A stretch of 64,000 nucleotides of DNA. It comes from Pelobates cultripes (lineage: Eukaryota; Chordata; Amphibia; Anura; Pelobatidae). The stretch's first letter is position 1. The number at the start of each line of letters is the position of its first letter. Positions 55,601 to 64,000 of this stretch are shown piece by piece. Where the stretch lies: NCBI GenBank assembly GCA_933207985.1, contig OW240914.1, forward strand, positions 199,812,611 to 199,876,610, in the 5' to 3' direction. Position numbers and translations under genes: made by a program. The notes under the pieces are model-generated. The model did not search any database. It saw nothing but the letters and a program-made list of their open reading frames with translations, and was not told the origin of the DNA.

Positions 55601-56809
55601 CTTGAGCTAACTTCACGATATTACTGGTGGCCTCGCCAAGATAGAACCATTGAATTATATGTCAAAAATTGTCCTATCTGTCAAAGGTCCAAATCTGAAC
55701 ATAATCAACCTTTTGGATTACTACTTAATTTACCTATTCCAGAAAAACCTTGGCAATCCATTTCTATGGATTTTCTCGTTGACCTTCCTCCATCTCGACA
55801 TTTCACCACTATTCTTGTTGTTGTGGACCGCTTCACAAAAATGTCCCATTTCATCTCTTTAAAAAAATTACCCTCCTCCGTAGAATTGTCCAAAGTCTTT
55901 ATTGATAATATTGTAAAACTCCATGGTTTTCCAGAAGAAATTATTTCTGATAGGGGGACACAATTTACCTCCAAATTCTGGAAAGAGATGTATCTCTCTC
56001 TTCAAATTCAACGCAAACTCTCTTCTGCCTATCATACCCAAACTAATGGGCAAACAGAGAGAGTTAATCAATGTTTGGAACAATATCTCCGATGTTATTG
56101 TTCATACCTGCAAGATGACTGGACCACTTGGTTACCTATGGCTGAATTTTCTTACAATAATACCATTCATTCTAGTACGAAAATGACTCCTTTCTTCTCC
56201 AACTATGGTTTTCATCCGTCCTCATTTCCCATCCAAACTATTACTTCATCCAATCCTACGGTTACATCAAAAAATGAATTTATGTCCTCTCTATTCCTTA
56301 AATTACGGGAGAATCTTCAACTCGCCCAAAACTACCAGAAAAAGTTTTTTGACAATAAAAGAAGAATTCCCCCTCCTTACAAAGTGGGGGATCTTGTCTG
56401 GCTCTCTTCAAAAAATATTACCACAAACCGTCCTTCAAAGAAATTGAGCTCTCTTTTTCTTGGTCCTTTCCAAATAATCACAATCATCAATGATAACGTT
56501 GTTAAATTAAAACTTCCTCCAAGTTTTAAACTTCATCCAGTATTCCATGTCTCTTTGCTTAAACCACACATCCCTGATCCTTTTCATAGAGAAATAGTAA
56601 CAACTCCTGAACCTATCATCGTCCAAGGTGAAGAAGAATATGAAATTCACAAGATTTTGGATTCACGTGTCCACCGTGGCTCTTTACAATACCTTATTAG
56701 ATGGAAAGGTTATGGAGTTGATGAAGATACCTGGGAAGATTCATCTAATGTTCATGCAAAGAGATTAGTTGATGCTTTTCACAAACGCTATCCCTCTAAA
56801 CCGAAATAA
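52610..56809 (+). CDS. Gypsy gag-pol polyprotein with chromodomain, 1399 aa, intact
   Basis: A single frame starts six bases after the PBS. Domains in order: Gag (about residues 60-230); CCHC zinc knuckle CMYCASKEHLIPEC (276-289); aspartic protease IDSGANGTFLD (Asp 339); RT with IIYLDDILIYS (Asp 650/651); RNase H with EVDASDTAIG (Asp 797); integrase zinc-binding His 984 to Cys 1021; and catalytic Asp 1054, Asp 1114 and Glu 1150, the last two 35 residues apart as in the family. A GPF/Y module (FLGPFQII ... HPVFHVSLLKP) and a C-terminal chromodomain (1344-1395, LQYLIRWKGYG) follow; chromodomains direct integration to modified histones. Gag and Pol share one frame, as in Tf1. No motif is missing. 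Confidence 0.95.
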   Translation: MEPADINSQVSALTNRVDTIAQGLQELHITNERILTYVRDMQGHLPHAALQSAGDPAVCNPEKFYGDRTKYREFLNSCKLLIALKPRSYLTERSKVCSVISFLRGEPMAWAHSFLENDDPILDSLDEFFEAMSLLYEDPYKQATADLNIRTLHQKNRPVEDYIVEFKRWATETQWNDITPRNQFRLGLSEAVKDELSRTELPPTLNALIQLSISIDRRLRERRAEKVLIASNWRKHFTSPKIPEKFLPQNEPMEVGIIRSPLTSEERIRRRQLNLCMYCASKEHLIPECPLLNHSKAGKLHSSTSILNVLQKRKTSTYFSISLILQWDTKRIVTEAIIDSGANGTFLDFSFVTKNKIPCVRKTNFIPIRVIDGSFISSGPIKDETIPLRMITNNVHTEFLTFDVIKSPLYPVILGINWLKTHDPLIKWSPFSISFSSDFCKKTCLQHIPILQTTQESIIPPFYSEFADVFCKKEAETLPPHRVYDCPIDLIPGAPIPYGHIYPLSEKELQTLKEYLNENLRKGFIRPSTSPAASSIFFVRNKDQTIRPIIDYRALNKITIKNCYPLPLINELIERLRTATIFTKLDLRGAYNLIRIKQDDEWKTAFRTRYGLYEYLVMPFGLCNAPATFQHFINDIFRDLLDVCVIIYLDDILIYSNNLDEHRKHVRWVLSRLRTHKLYAKPEKCLFEVTELSFLGYIISPHSLKMDNSKIECIINWPVPTTTKELQRFLGFANFYRKFIRNYSEVSHPLNLLNSTKRPFKWNKDAQAAFDRLKKRFTTAPILQLPNPTFLYVLEVDASDTAIGAVLSQQKTPQDPLHPVAFFSRSLSSAEKNYPIGEKELLSVKAAFENWRHLLEDTKQPIIVYTDHKNLEYLYTNKTLTARQVRWNLFFNRFNFQLIYRPGTRNKKADALSRIPSKTTIDVYPPNKIIGILSSLQDDIKNLNQKDLELPKTPNLTKKDGIFYFKNRIYIPPILRNKLLKMVHDSPLAGHPGIKKTLELTSRYYWWPRQDRTIELYVKNCPICQRSKSEHNQPFGLLLNLPIPEKPWQSISMDFLVDLPPSRHFTTILVVVDRFTKMSHFISLKKLPSSVELSKVFIDNIVKLHGFPEEIISDRGTQFTSKFWKEMYLSLQIQRKLSSAYHTQTNGQTERVNQCLEQYLRCYCSYLQDDWTTWLPMAEFSYNNTIHSSTKMTPFFSNYGFHPSSFPIQTITSSNPTVTSKNEFMSSLFLKLRENLQLAQNYQKKFFDNKRRIPPPYKVGDLVWLSSKNITTNRPSKKLSSLFLGPFQIITIINDNVVKLKLPPSFKLHPVFHVSLLKPHIPDPFHREIVTTPEPIIVQGEEEYEIHKILDSRVHRGSLQYLIRWKGYGVDEDTWEDSSNVHAKRLVDAFHKRYPSKPK

Positions 56810-56831
56810 GTGCACCCAGAGGATGCCCCAT

Positions 56832-56844
56832 GAGAAGGGGGTAC
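56832..56844 (+). promoter_or_regulatory. Polypurine tract
   Basis: GAGAAGGGGG followed by TAC lies directly before the 3' LTR, the expected primer for plus-strand DNA synthesis. Confidence 0.85.
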
Positions 56845-57717
56845 TGTCAGGTATACTCTAACATTCATGCTGCCGCCGGAACCCACTTCCGGGTTCACGG
56901 CGCTTAGCCCCGCCCCTTTTTCTGACGCGGTCCTTCCACGATACTTAGGAAGACCGCGCCAGATTCAAAGGGCTGGATTATTCACTCAGGTGCTGCAGTG
57001 AGATCAGCTGCTCTACTTGATGCTACCGGCTCCACTTCTCAACCTCGGCTTGTAAACGGATTTCTACCTTCTCCTCTCCCAGACCTCGGCTTGTAAACGG
57101 ATTTCTACCTTCTCCTCTCCCAGACCTCGGCTTGTAAACGGATTGCTACCTTCTCCTCTCTCAGACCTCGGCTTGTAAACGGATTTCTACCTTCTCCTCT
57201 CTCAGACCTCGGCTTGTAAACGGACTCCTACCTTCTCCTCTTCCAGACCTCGGCTTGCAAAAACGGACTTCCTTTCTCTCCACTCCTGATTTTCAGTTTG
57301 TTAAAAGAGACTCCTATCTTCTCCTCCATTGGGTGAATTAACCCTTCCAGTGCCAGACTGCCTCTAAGTTAAGTAAATCTTTTGCCAAGGAAACCAAGTC
57401 ATATCAATTATTTACAGTATTTAATTTCTCTAATCTCTCACTTAACAAATAGGGATTGTTGCTAAGGCTAATTCTTCCTACCAATATCAATTTATTCAAA
57501 CTGCAAGCCTGTCCAACTCCATTATTAAATTACTCATAAATTATTCCATCTTATTTAAGTTGGAACTAACTTTGCATTTTTTCCTGCTTATTTATTTAAA
57601 GATACAGTCACCATTGTTTCACTTCAATATAAAAGGAGGTGAAACTTATTGTTCCTGCACTCAGAAAATTCTGCAGTTGAGTTCCAATTAAAGAAGTGTT
57701 ACACAATAAGTATCACA
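56845..57717 (+). repeat. 3' LTR (873 bp) of the young Gypsy
   Basis: Colinear with the 5' LTR. The 123-bp excess equals three extra 41-bp units (six against three). Apart from differences within repeat units I count about four substitutions: T/A at the 11th base, C/T near the first unit, G/A in TTTAC(G/A)GTATT, and T/C in CCAT(T/C)TTATT. Confidence 0.95.
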
Positions 57718-57722
57718 GTGTC

Positions 57723-58463
57723 TCACCATCAGGACAATTGGTCTGACCTACTTCCTTGGGCTGAGTTTGCTCGAAATAATGCCACTCATGATTCTTCCGG
57801 CAAAAGCCCTTTTTACGTTGTCTATAGCCAGCATCCCGTTGTTCTTCCGGCTGCATTCTCCTCACAGGGCATGCCAGTTCTGGATGAGCATTTGGCTGGT
57901 TTGCGTAATACTTGGGAGCAGGTTCAGCGTTCTTTGGTGGATTCCGCTGCTCGCCAGAAGGCTCAGGCTGACAAGCATCGCAGGGCGGCTCCTACTTATG
58001 TTGTGGGGACAGGGTTTTGCTTTCCACGCGGAATATTCGCCTGCGGGTGCCTTCTATGAAATTGGCTCCCCGCTTCATAGGTCCTTATCGTATACTGCAT
58101 AAGGTTAATCCTGTTTCATATGCCTTGGGTCTTCCTAGGAATCTGCGTATTCCTAATGTGTTTCACACTTCGTTGTTAAAACCTTACGTACGCAACCGCT
58201 ATACCCGGCATTCTCCGCCTCCCCCTCCTGTCTCCGTGGAGGGTCATGAGGAATTCGAAGTCTCTGCTGTTCTTGACTCTCATTACCTTAGGGGTCGACT
58301 TCAGTACTTGGTGCATTGGAAGGGTTATGGGCCTGAGGAGCGCAGTTGGATTTCAGCTGATGCTGTTCACGCTCCCCGCCTTGTGCGTTCTTACCATTCT
58401 CGTTTTCCTGCCAGGCCTGGCCCTACCCGCCCGGAGGGCGTGTCCTCAGGGGGGGTACTGTAG
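57723..58463 (+). pseudogene. Older Gypsy: end of integrase and chromodomain
   Basis: Continues the integrase interrupted at 51840 (HHQDNWSDLLPWAEFARNN), then the AQADKHRR linker. After a one-base deletion near 58007 it shifts frame and continues through LAPRFIGPYRILHKVNPVSY (GPY-type module) and VFHTSLLKPYV to a chromodomain (FEVSAVLDSHYLRGRLQYLV ... WKGYGPEERSW). The stop lies at 58461-58463, just inside the LTR start. Joining across one GTGTC restores the reading frame between 51840 and 57723, which confirms that the insertion was clean. The indel makes it a pseudogene. Confidence 0.88.
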
Positions 58464-59121
58464 CGTTACTCACCTTATCCAGGGGCCGGCCGCGGTCCTC
58501 TCTTCAAGCCGCGCGCGGTCCTGCTGCTGCACGAGCCGCGCGCGGCTCATCCGACAGCTCCACTAGCAAGGCGGGCAGTGACCGCGAGAAGCGGTCACGT
58601 GTCCCGCCTGAATCTAAGAGCGCGCCGCGAGTCTCGGGCGCGCTCTTAAAGAGACAGTGGGAGCCTAAATTGTCAAAAGGCTCCCATTGGCCCCTGTCAT
58701 GCCACACTCCCCATACACTTACCTTTTGGGGGTGTGGATATGACAGGAGCCAATCACATTAGTTTTGAAGCTATTTAAACTTACCTCTCCCTTTACTCCC
58801 TGCCCTATCGTGGTTTCTGTATCAGTTCCCTTTAGCGCTTGTTGTGTTCAGTTGTGTTTCTCCGTTTTGACTTTGGCTTTGTTTCTGACTATGTTTTCTC
58901 TTTATCCTTATCTGTTCTGGTTGTCGGCTTGCTGTTTACTGTGTACCAGACCCCGGCTTGTCCTAGTTTACGCTGTCTCTCTGTGCCCTTGATTTCGAAT
59001 CGTTCCTGACTCTGTCTCCTCTCGTCGAGTCCGGCCATTCTAAGGTCCGGTAGACGTATCTCTCCTCTGTGTTGTCTTCTGTTTAGCTGAATCCTGCGTG
59101 TTGGGGTATATTCTCGTTACA
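58459..59121 (+). repeat. 3' LTR of the older Gypsy (about 663 bp)
   Basis: Starts TGTAGCGTTACTC after GGGGGGGTAC and ends TATTCTCGTTACA, with imperfect inverted ends. The first 170 bases are GC- and CpG-rich (GCCGCGCGCGG twice), unlike the flanks. The matching 5' LTR is missing, so age cannot be estimated from LTR divergence. Confidence 0.75.
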
Positions 59122-59224
59122 ACGAGATGGTACATACCTTCCTTTTGGAACTCAGTGACTGCTACAGAGATGATGTATAGGCAGCAACGTTCCGGCTTCG
59201 AGAATTCTCCCATGCGTTAGTCCG

Positions 59225-60330
59225 TGGTGGCATATTGGAATAGGAACTGATGGCCCAGTGAGGTCGTGTGAAGAGGCATTTCCGAAGGACCCAAATTTGT
59301 GTTACGCAAATCCTCTATTTTGCTGCAAAGGAAAGCATCTAAGATACAAAAGTGCCTGCGATTAGACCCAACATTGTGGAGAGAGGGTCGCACGTGGAAT
59401 TGAGTAGACTCACTGAGGCCATGGTCGTATGTGATAGCCCAAGTGGGGGGTCGGAATAGTGTCTGGGGTGAATCGCCCCTTGAGGACCGTATGTAACATG
59501 GGTACTGGTGGCCCGTGAGTGCCGCGTTTAGAGGTATGTCTAAAGGACCTGAGGTATTTAGTTGAACAACGTCTCTGGTTTACTATAGGGATATATGTCA
59601 GAGATTCGTTGAGAGCCTGTGACTGGACTCCTAGGTGCGAATAGAGAGATGATCATGGGTGACAGAGAGCCAAACAAAGCGACAGTAGTATGTAATGGCC
59701 CGAGTGAGGGTCCGGAACTGATTCAACGTGGATTGCACACGGAGGGCTGTATGTAACGTAGGAAGTGCCAACCAAGTGAGGGTCGCGTATACGGCTTTCT
59801 GGAGGACCTGTCGCCTGTTTTTAACGATGACTCTACGTGAACGACAGAGATTCCTTAAACCTGCGACTGAACTTAGAAATGCTGAGAGAGAGGGACGTGC
59901 AAAGAATTTAGTGGGTCCAAAGGGGCCCTGGATGTGTGTCATAGCCCGGATGAGGGGCCGTTCTATTGTCGTAGAGAAAAGCTCACCATGGGCCGTATGT
60001 TACGTAGGCAGTGATTACCTATTGAGGGCTGCATATAGAGGTATTCCCAAAGGAGCTGAAGCCAGTATTCGACCCATGTCTTAACTTTAATGTCGGGAAG
60101 CAAGATAAGATATACAAGATTGGCCTGTGACTGTACCCATAATTGTAGTGTGGAGAGGGTCGTACAAGGACTTGAGTGGGTCTAATGATGCCGCTGTTGG
60201 ATGCTATTGTCCAAGTGAGGGGCCGTAATAGCGTCGTAACGATAGCCCGCGGAGGGCCGTATGTAACGGATGTAGTGATGGCCTGACGAAGCTGCGCATG
60301 GTGGTATTACTGAAAGCTAAGTGCCAAAAT
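59225..60330. repeat. Degenerate tandem array, about five units of about 257 bp
   Basis: The landmark GGCCCxxTGAGGxCG followed by AGAGGTATTxCxxAAGGACC recurs at about 59252, 59510, 59767, 60016 and 60280. A second landmark CCGTATGTAAC recurs at 59487, 59747, 59993 and 60257. Spacings are 246 to 264 bases. Units are strongly diverged from one another. No family assigned; satellite, LINE promoter monomers or an ancient LTR leader are all possible. Confidence 0.7.
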
Positions 60331-62159
60331 GTAGAGTTTATGTCCTACGAGGATTTGTAAAGTGGGTGTGTTGGATAGCATGCAGAGGTTGTTTGGAACA
60401 TATGGTGGGAGGTCGTGAGTAATGGTTGCCGCAATATAGTAGAGTGATATGTGATACTCATGACTGAAACTGACGTAGGAGTTGACCGGCTGTGTGGCGT
60501 GCCATAATAGATTTATATTTTTGTGCGTGGCTACGTTCAGTTGAGCATCCGAGATTGTGGGAGCCGTAAAAAGGCCTGGGAACAGCGGGTGGACAGTATA
60601 AGTTCCCTGGTATATGTGTTGGACTCTCAGGGGCAGGGGAGGTAGACAAAATGGAATTGTATGCTGTAATGCCGGCCGCCTACGAGCTGAGGACAGGCTA
60701 CTTCGTAAATTGAAACGACTCGCGACAAATTGGTACGTGGAATGATAGGTGACCTGGTTGCCCATGACATGACAATGTAACAGTTTAGTGGGGGGGTGGA
60801 TGGACAGACGCACAAAAACAGAGGATTTGGTCCCTTTGTAATGCCCCAGGCATAGTCCACAGGGTAGGAGCAGCCGTGGGACTGGTTGGTGTATCCTGAA
60901 CATGGTATGCTAGAGCCGTGTATAATGCCTGGGAAGCCGTATGGCTTCCATATGCCACGCCTAATTGGAGGGGAAGAGAGAAGGATGTGGCGGTAAGCTC
61001 CCTGATGGCCATATGAAGAGTAAATCATGGAAGCCTAGGGAGGGCAAGCCCGTAGTAATACTTGGGAGGTAAGGTGTCCGCGTATTGGTAGTACCTGTTT
61101 TATTGCATGTATATTAAAATAGAGAGTGGGTTCAGTGTTGACTGTATGGATGTGTGGCTCCAGCCGCATACGCCCGTCCAAGTAAGCAGAATAGTATATG
61201 AACATGATGCACCAAGGAGGGGCTGAAGTATGTGTTAGTAGGCTACCATCTGGGTATCGTGTGGATAGTGTAAGAGTGAATACGGGACGATTGAATATTA
61301 GGTGAGATATTAAGGGGGTCGAGAGATTGCAGAGTAATCAGTTGAGTTGCTCCATAATCACCTAGTGTACTAACCGGCGAGCATGAAAGAATGCACTTGT
61401 TAATGTAGGACTGTATATCGTACGCACCCACGTGCAACCAGAATCACACAAAGTCGAGGCTCCAAAGCCAGACGTGCAAATAGTGGTAGAACGTGAGTGT
61501 GAACCCAACGGCCCTACTGTGCGTATTCAACCTAGTAACATTGCAATAACCAAGCGATACGCATTTGTGGGAGGATAGTTAGTGCGATGTGTAGGAAAAG
61601 GGACTTAACATAAACCTATGTGAGGCCACAGAATATGCTAATGAGGTAACAAGGTGAATTAAGGAACTTGCTGTGTGGATACAAGGTCACTGTAGATTTG
61701 ACTGAACCCGACTAATTAAATAGCAACAAAATAGCAAACCAAGGGACAGGATCGCACGATGTACGACAAACTACAAGGCTGTCATACCCGGCTGACCTGC
61801 ATTACCAAATGACAAAATACAGGCGTCAGCATACCACTGATCCTGTCCTGGAACTTGATTTTCATACTACCCGAATTGCTAACAGTTTGTTAAGACGTAT
61901 GTTAAGATGTAGCAAAGGAATACAGATATGTGAATAGAGTGACTGTTTAACAGAGGCTTAAGAGTGACCATGCCACAAGGTGGCGTGTGCTGCCCTTAAT
62001 TTTACCACCCGTTGTATATTTATACGGCAGCGTTGCAACAAAGACTATGAACCACTGTAACACAAAATAACACAGGATGAAACTAATATCTGATGTAATG
62101 TTTCTTTGCCGTAATGTGCTTAGATAAAGAACGATTTCATTAAATACAGACATTGTGTG
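60331..62159. other. Unclassified DNA, possibly further array decay
   Basis: Weak echoes of the array landmarks continue to about 61210 (CCAAGGAGGGGCTGAAG). Minus-strand frames of 198 codons (60903-60307) and 133 codons (61028-60627) overlap each other and have no recognisable motif; I do not support them as genes. A TATAAATATACAACGGGTGG box is on the minus strand near 62005-62024. Confidence 0.35.
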
Positions 62160-62910
62160 TGTCTATTATCTGCCCCACCAGAGTATCACCCGCTCAATGA
62201 GGCCTGGCATGGCTGAGAGTGGTGAGCCTGGTGGTGACTGCTTGCTCCTGCAGCTCTGCCATTGCAAAGAGGCAGGCGGAGCTGGAGCTGTAGACCGTGC
62301 ATAGCCGGCAGCATGGACCGGCGTTGTCTATGGAGGGGGTGTACTCTGTGAAACTCCTCCCCCTGTGAGTCATTGGTGTGTCGGCTGAAGCTTGCCGATG
62401 AGGGTCCCCTCCAAGATGGCGAGGGGGAGGCAGGGATTACCACAGGAAAACTTGTTGGGTTGTGTGGGTTTACTTCATGGCACAGACGGAGTACCGGAGC
62501 AACCGTCTTTATACCCGGTACGTGTGGCTAGCGGTGATGAGGAGCCGAAGCAGCCCCTCTAGCAGGGTATATCGCGGACCTCTGTGGTGAGTTTGTGGGA
62601 GGTCTAAGCTACGTGCGGCAATTGTGTAACCCGCCGCCTGGGACCACTATAGTCGAGTGGTCGGGTTAAATCGCCGGTATGCACACTGTCTGTGGACTCA
62701 CTGTTTGAGCGCGCAACCACCGTTTCTTGGCTGATGTCTAGGCTGCTGGGCTGTCGGGCTGACTTGCTGTGAAGATGCTGCACGCTGGAACTCAGAAGTA
62801 CTTCCAGGAGTACATCTGGAACCAATTAGTTTGGATCGGTGTCTGCCCTGCGTGGAGGTAAGTCTGGGTATAAATAGGCCGGTAAAACGCCTACAACAAC
62901 TACAGGCTCC
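62160..62910. other. GC-richer block with AAGATGGCG box
   Basis: CCAAGATGGCGAGGGGGAGG at 62411 is a box seen at LINE promoter starts (YY1-type core). No ORF1 follows on the plus strand, so this is only a suggestion. A 73-codon minus frame at 62825-62604 has no motif. Confidence 0.35.
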
Positions 62911-62915
62911 GCCTT

Positions 62916-62917
<2 letters not shown>

Positions 62918-62958
<41 letters not shown>
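62918..62958. repeat. (TA)n microsatellite
   Basis: About 30 bases of perfect TA repeat followed by a GTATATATAC extension. Confidence 0.9.
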
Positions 62959-62961
<3 letters not shown>

Positions 62962-63254
62962 CAGTGGACACCTATTTTGGCCATGTGACCGCTCTTTTAG
63001 GGCGATCATATGGCTCTGGGGGTCCTAAATTGCAGAGGGGGGGGGAAGGGAGAGAGAGTTAAGTTAGGGGTTCATTTTTGTTATCTTAACCCCTCGAGGC
63101 ACTCAGTACAGGCAGAGCATCGGAAGTCTGCTGGTGGGGAGCGGTCACTCGGGAGCCCAGCAGTGTGGGTGGGTATTCCACGATGCCTCAATATCGTGGC
63201 ATCGTGTAATACTCATTGAGCAGCTGTAAGCGATAAAATTTACCTTTTTTGTCA

Positions 63255-63320
63255 GTCCACGGTCCTTAAGGGGTTAAGGAACCATACGTCCACGGTCCTT
63301 AAGGGGTTAAGGAACCATTG
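63255..63320. repeat. 33-bp direct repeat, two copies, with TTAA-MITE end
   Basis: GTCCACGGTCCTTAAGGGG starts at 63255 and 63288. Each copy contains GTCCTTAAGGGGTTAAGG, the right terminus plus TTAA of the 72-bp MITE, so the pair may be decayed or duplicated MITE ends. Confidence 0.7.
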
Positions 63321-63544
63321 CAAAACAATGAAGTGTGAAAATGTAAACATGATGAACATGAACCCTTTTCCTGTCTATAATAGTAAATATATAGCTATAT
63401 GTGCAGAAGTGCGGCATTTACTTTTTTTGTTTTGTGTTTGGAAACAGTAGCAATAGCAGCATAATAACTTAGACTAATAAGTACATCAAGTTCAACCTTT
63501 CACACATCACTCTTATGCTGTTAATCCAGTGATCAATAACTTAA

Positions 63545-64000
63545 AGGGACACTATAGTCAACAAAACAACTTGTTGACTATAGCTTTATAAAGCAGTTTT
63601 TGTGTAGAAATCATGACTCTGTAGTCTCACTGCTCAGTTATCTGCCATTTGGGAGTTAAATCCCTTTGTTTATGCATTCTAGGCACAGCTCCCTGCATGT
63701 GACTTCCTGGAAAGACTCATGTAATGTTTACACTTCCTTTATTACAAATTCTATTTATTTAGAATTTCTTAAATCCTGCTCTGTTGATAGCTTGTTAGAC
63801 CTTGCAGGAGCCTCCTGTGTGTGAGTAAAGTTCAATTTACAGAGCAAGAGATAAAAACTTCTGAAGTAAGCTAGCATCTGATTGAAAATAAAAAACACTT
63901 TGTATACAGGATGTATCAGTCACAGTCAGAGAAGTTGTGCTAGGGCTGCATAAACAGAAACAAAAGTGATTTAACTCCTAAATGGCAGAAAATTGAGTAG
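63545..64000 (+). mobile_element. TTAA element of the CACTATAG family, right end outside window
   Basis: TTAA (63541-63544) + AGGGACACTATAGTCAACAA. It continues with interior blocks shared with the relic at 6340-6621 and is cut off at the window end. Confidence 0.7.

Larger units (their letters stand above)
51841..57717 (+). mobile_element. Young, apparently intact Gypsy (Tf1/sushi-type chromovirus), 5877 bp
   Basis: Complete structure: 5-bp target duplication GTGTC (51836-51840 and 57718-57722), 5' LTR, self-complementary primer-binding site, a single gag-pol ORF of 1399 codons, a polypurine tract and a 3' LTR. The LTRs differ by a VNTR length change and about four substitutions. No stop or frameshift interrupts the ORF. 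The copy is a candidate for recent or current activity. It interrupts the integrase of an older relative. Confidence 0.95.
51194..59121 (+). mobile_element. Older Gypsy chromovirus, 5'-truncated, split by a younger Gypsy
   Basis: The integrase (51194-51840) continues after the nested element at 57723, through the GPY-like and chromodomain parts, to a stop at 58461-58463. It overlaps the start of its 3' LTR (58459-59121). Gag, protease, RT and RNase H are missing on the left. Only one frameshift (about 58007) breaks the visible coding part. The GGGGGGGTAC before its LTR parallels the GGGGGTAC of the younger element, so both belong to the same broad chromovirus group. Confidence 0.88.

Noticed and set aside
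60307..61028. 198- and 133-codon minus-strand frames
   Set aside because: They overlap each other in different frames, show no motif and lie next to a decayed tandem array; most likely chance.

Overview
The window is vertebrate nuclear DNA made almost entirely of transposable elements. I recognise no host protein-coding gene, tRNA or rRNA in its 64 kb. The mixture of element types suggests an amphibian, most likely a frog: a DIRS tyrosine-recombinase retrotransposon, CR1-type and L1-type LINEs, chromodomain Gypsy elements, hAT, Tc1 and TTAA-target DNA transposons, an endogenous-retrovirus env relic, and many short repeats that begin or end in TTAA + AGGGACACTATAG. The anuran assignment is inference from repeat content, not from a host gene.

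Layout. 1-2220: 3' part of a DIRS-like element (RNase H, frameshifted tyrosine recombinase, internal complementary region, right inverted repeat). 2640-4862: 5'-truncated CR1-type LINE on the minus strand with one frameshift. 4863-7340: AT-rich spacer with a degenerate CTAAC-rich tract and one MITE relic. 7340-13840: old L1-type LINE (minus strand) broken by a hAT MITE, a TTAA hairpin MITE, a 72-bp TTAA MITE and a Tc1-like element. 12448-21355 and 21456-27586: two near-identical copies of one segment on either side of a 100-N gap. The first copy carries two extra insertions, each with a matching empty site in the second copy. 27587-30330: second L1 relic (minus). 30330-38240: unclassified DNA, an L1 3' end and a polypurine tract of about 590 bp. 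38240-41784: CR1-type LINE (plus) with an esterase-type ORF1 relic, an endonuclease ORF, a nested solo LTR and no RT. 41800-49077: hAT-like repeats, a large inverted repeat, a retroviral env fragment and partly duplicated repeats. 49078-49491: gap of 414 Ns in an AC-rich minisatellite. 51194-59121: older Gypsy chromovirus whose integrase is split by a younger, apparently intact one (51841-57717). 59122-64000: a degenerate tandem array of about 257-bp units, an unclassified GC-richer stretch, and the start of another TTAA element.

The main points for a second look are these. (1) The duplicated segment ends exactly at the 100-N gap on both sides, which looks like two overlapping contig ends or haplotypes left unmerged rather than a biological tandem duplication. 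The paired copies give filled and empty sites for three features. (2) The young Gypsy has one 1399-codon gag-pol frame with all expected catalytic motifs, LTRs that match except for a 41-bp VNTR and about four substitutions, and a 13-nt primer-binding site that is the exact reverse complement of a stretch inside its own LTR. That is the signature of self-primed reverse transcription known from the Tf1/sushi group. (3) Nesting gives a relative age order: older Gypsy before young Gypsy; TTAA element before outer hAT before inner hAT; CR1 before solo LTR. I found no evidence for a wholly new gene system.
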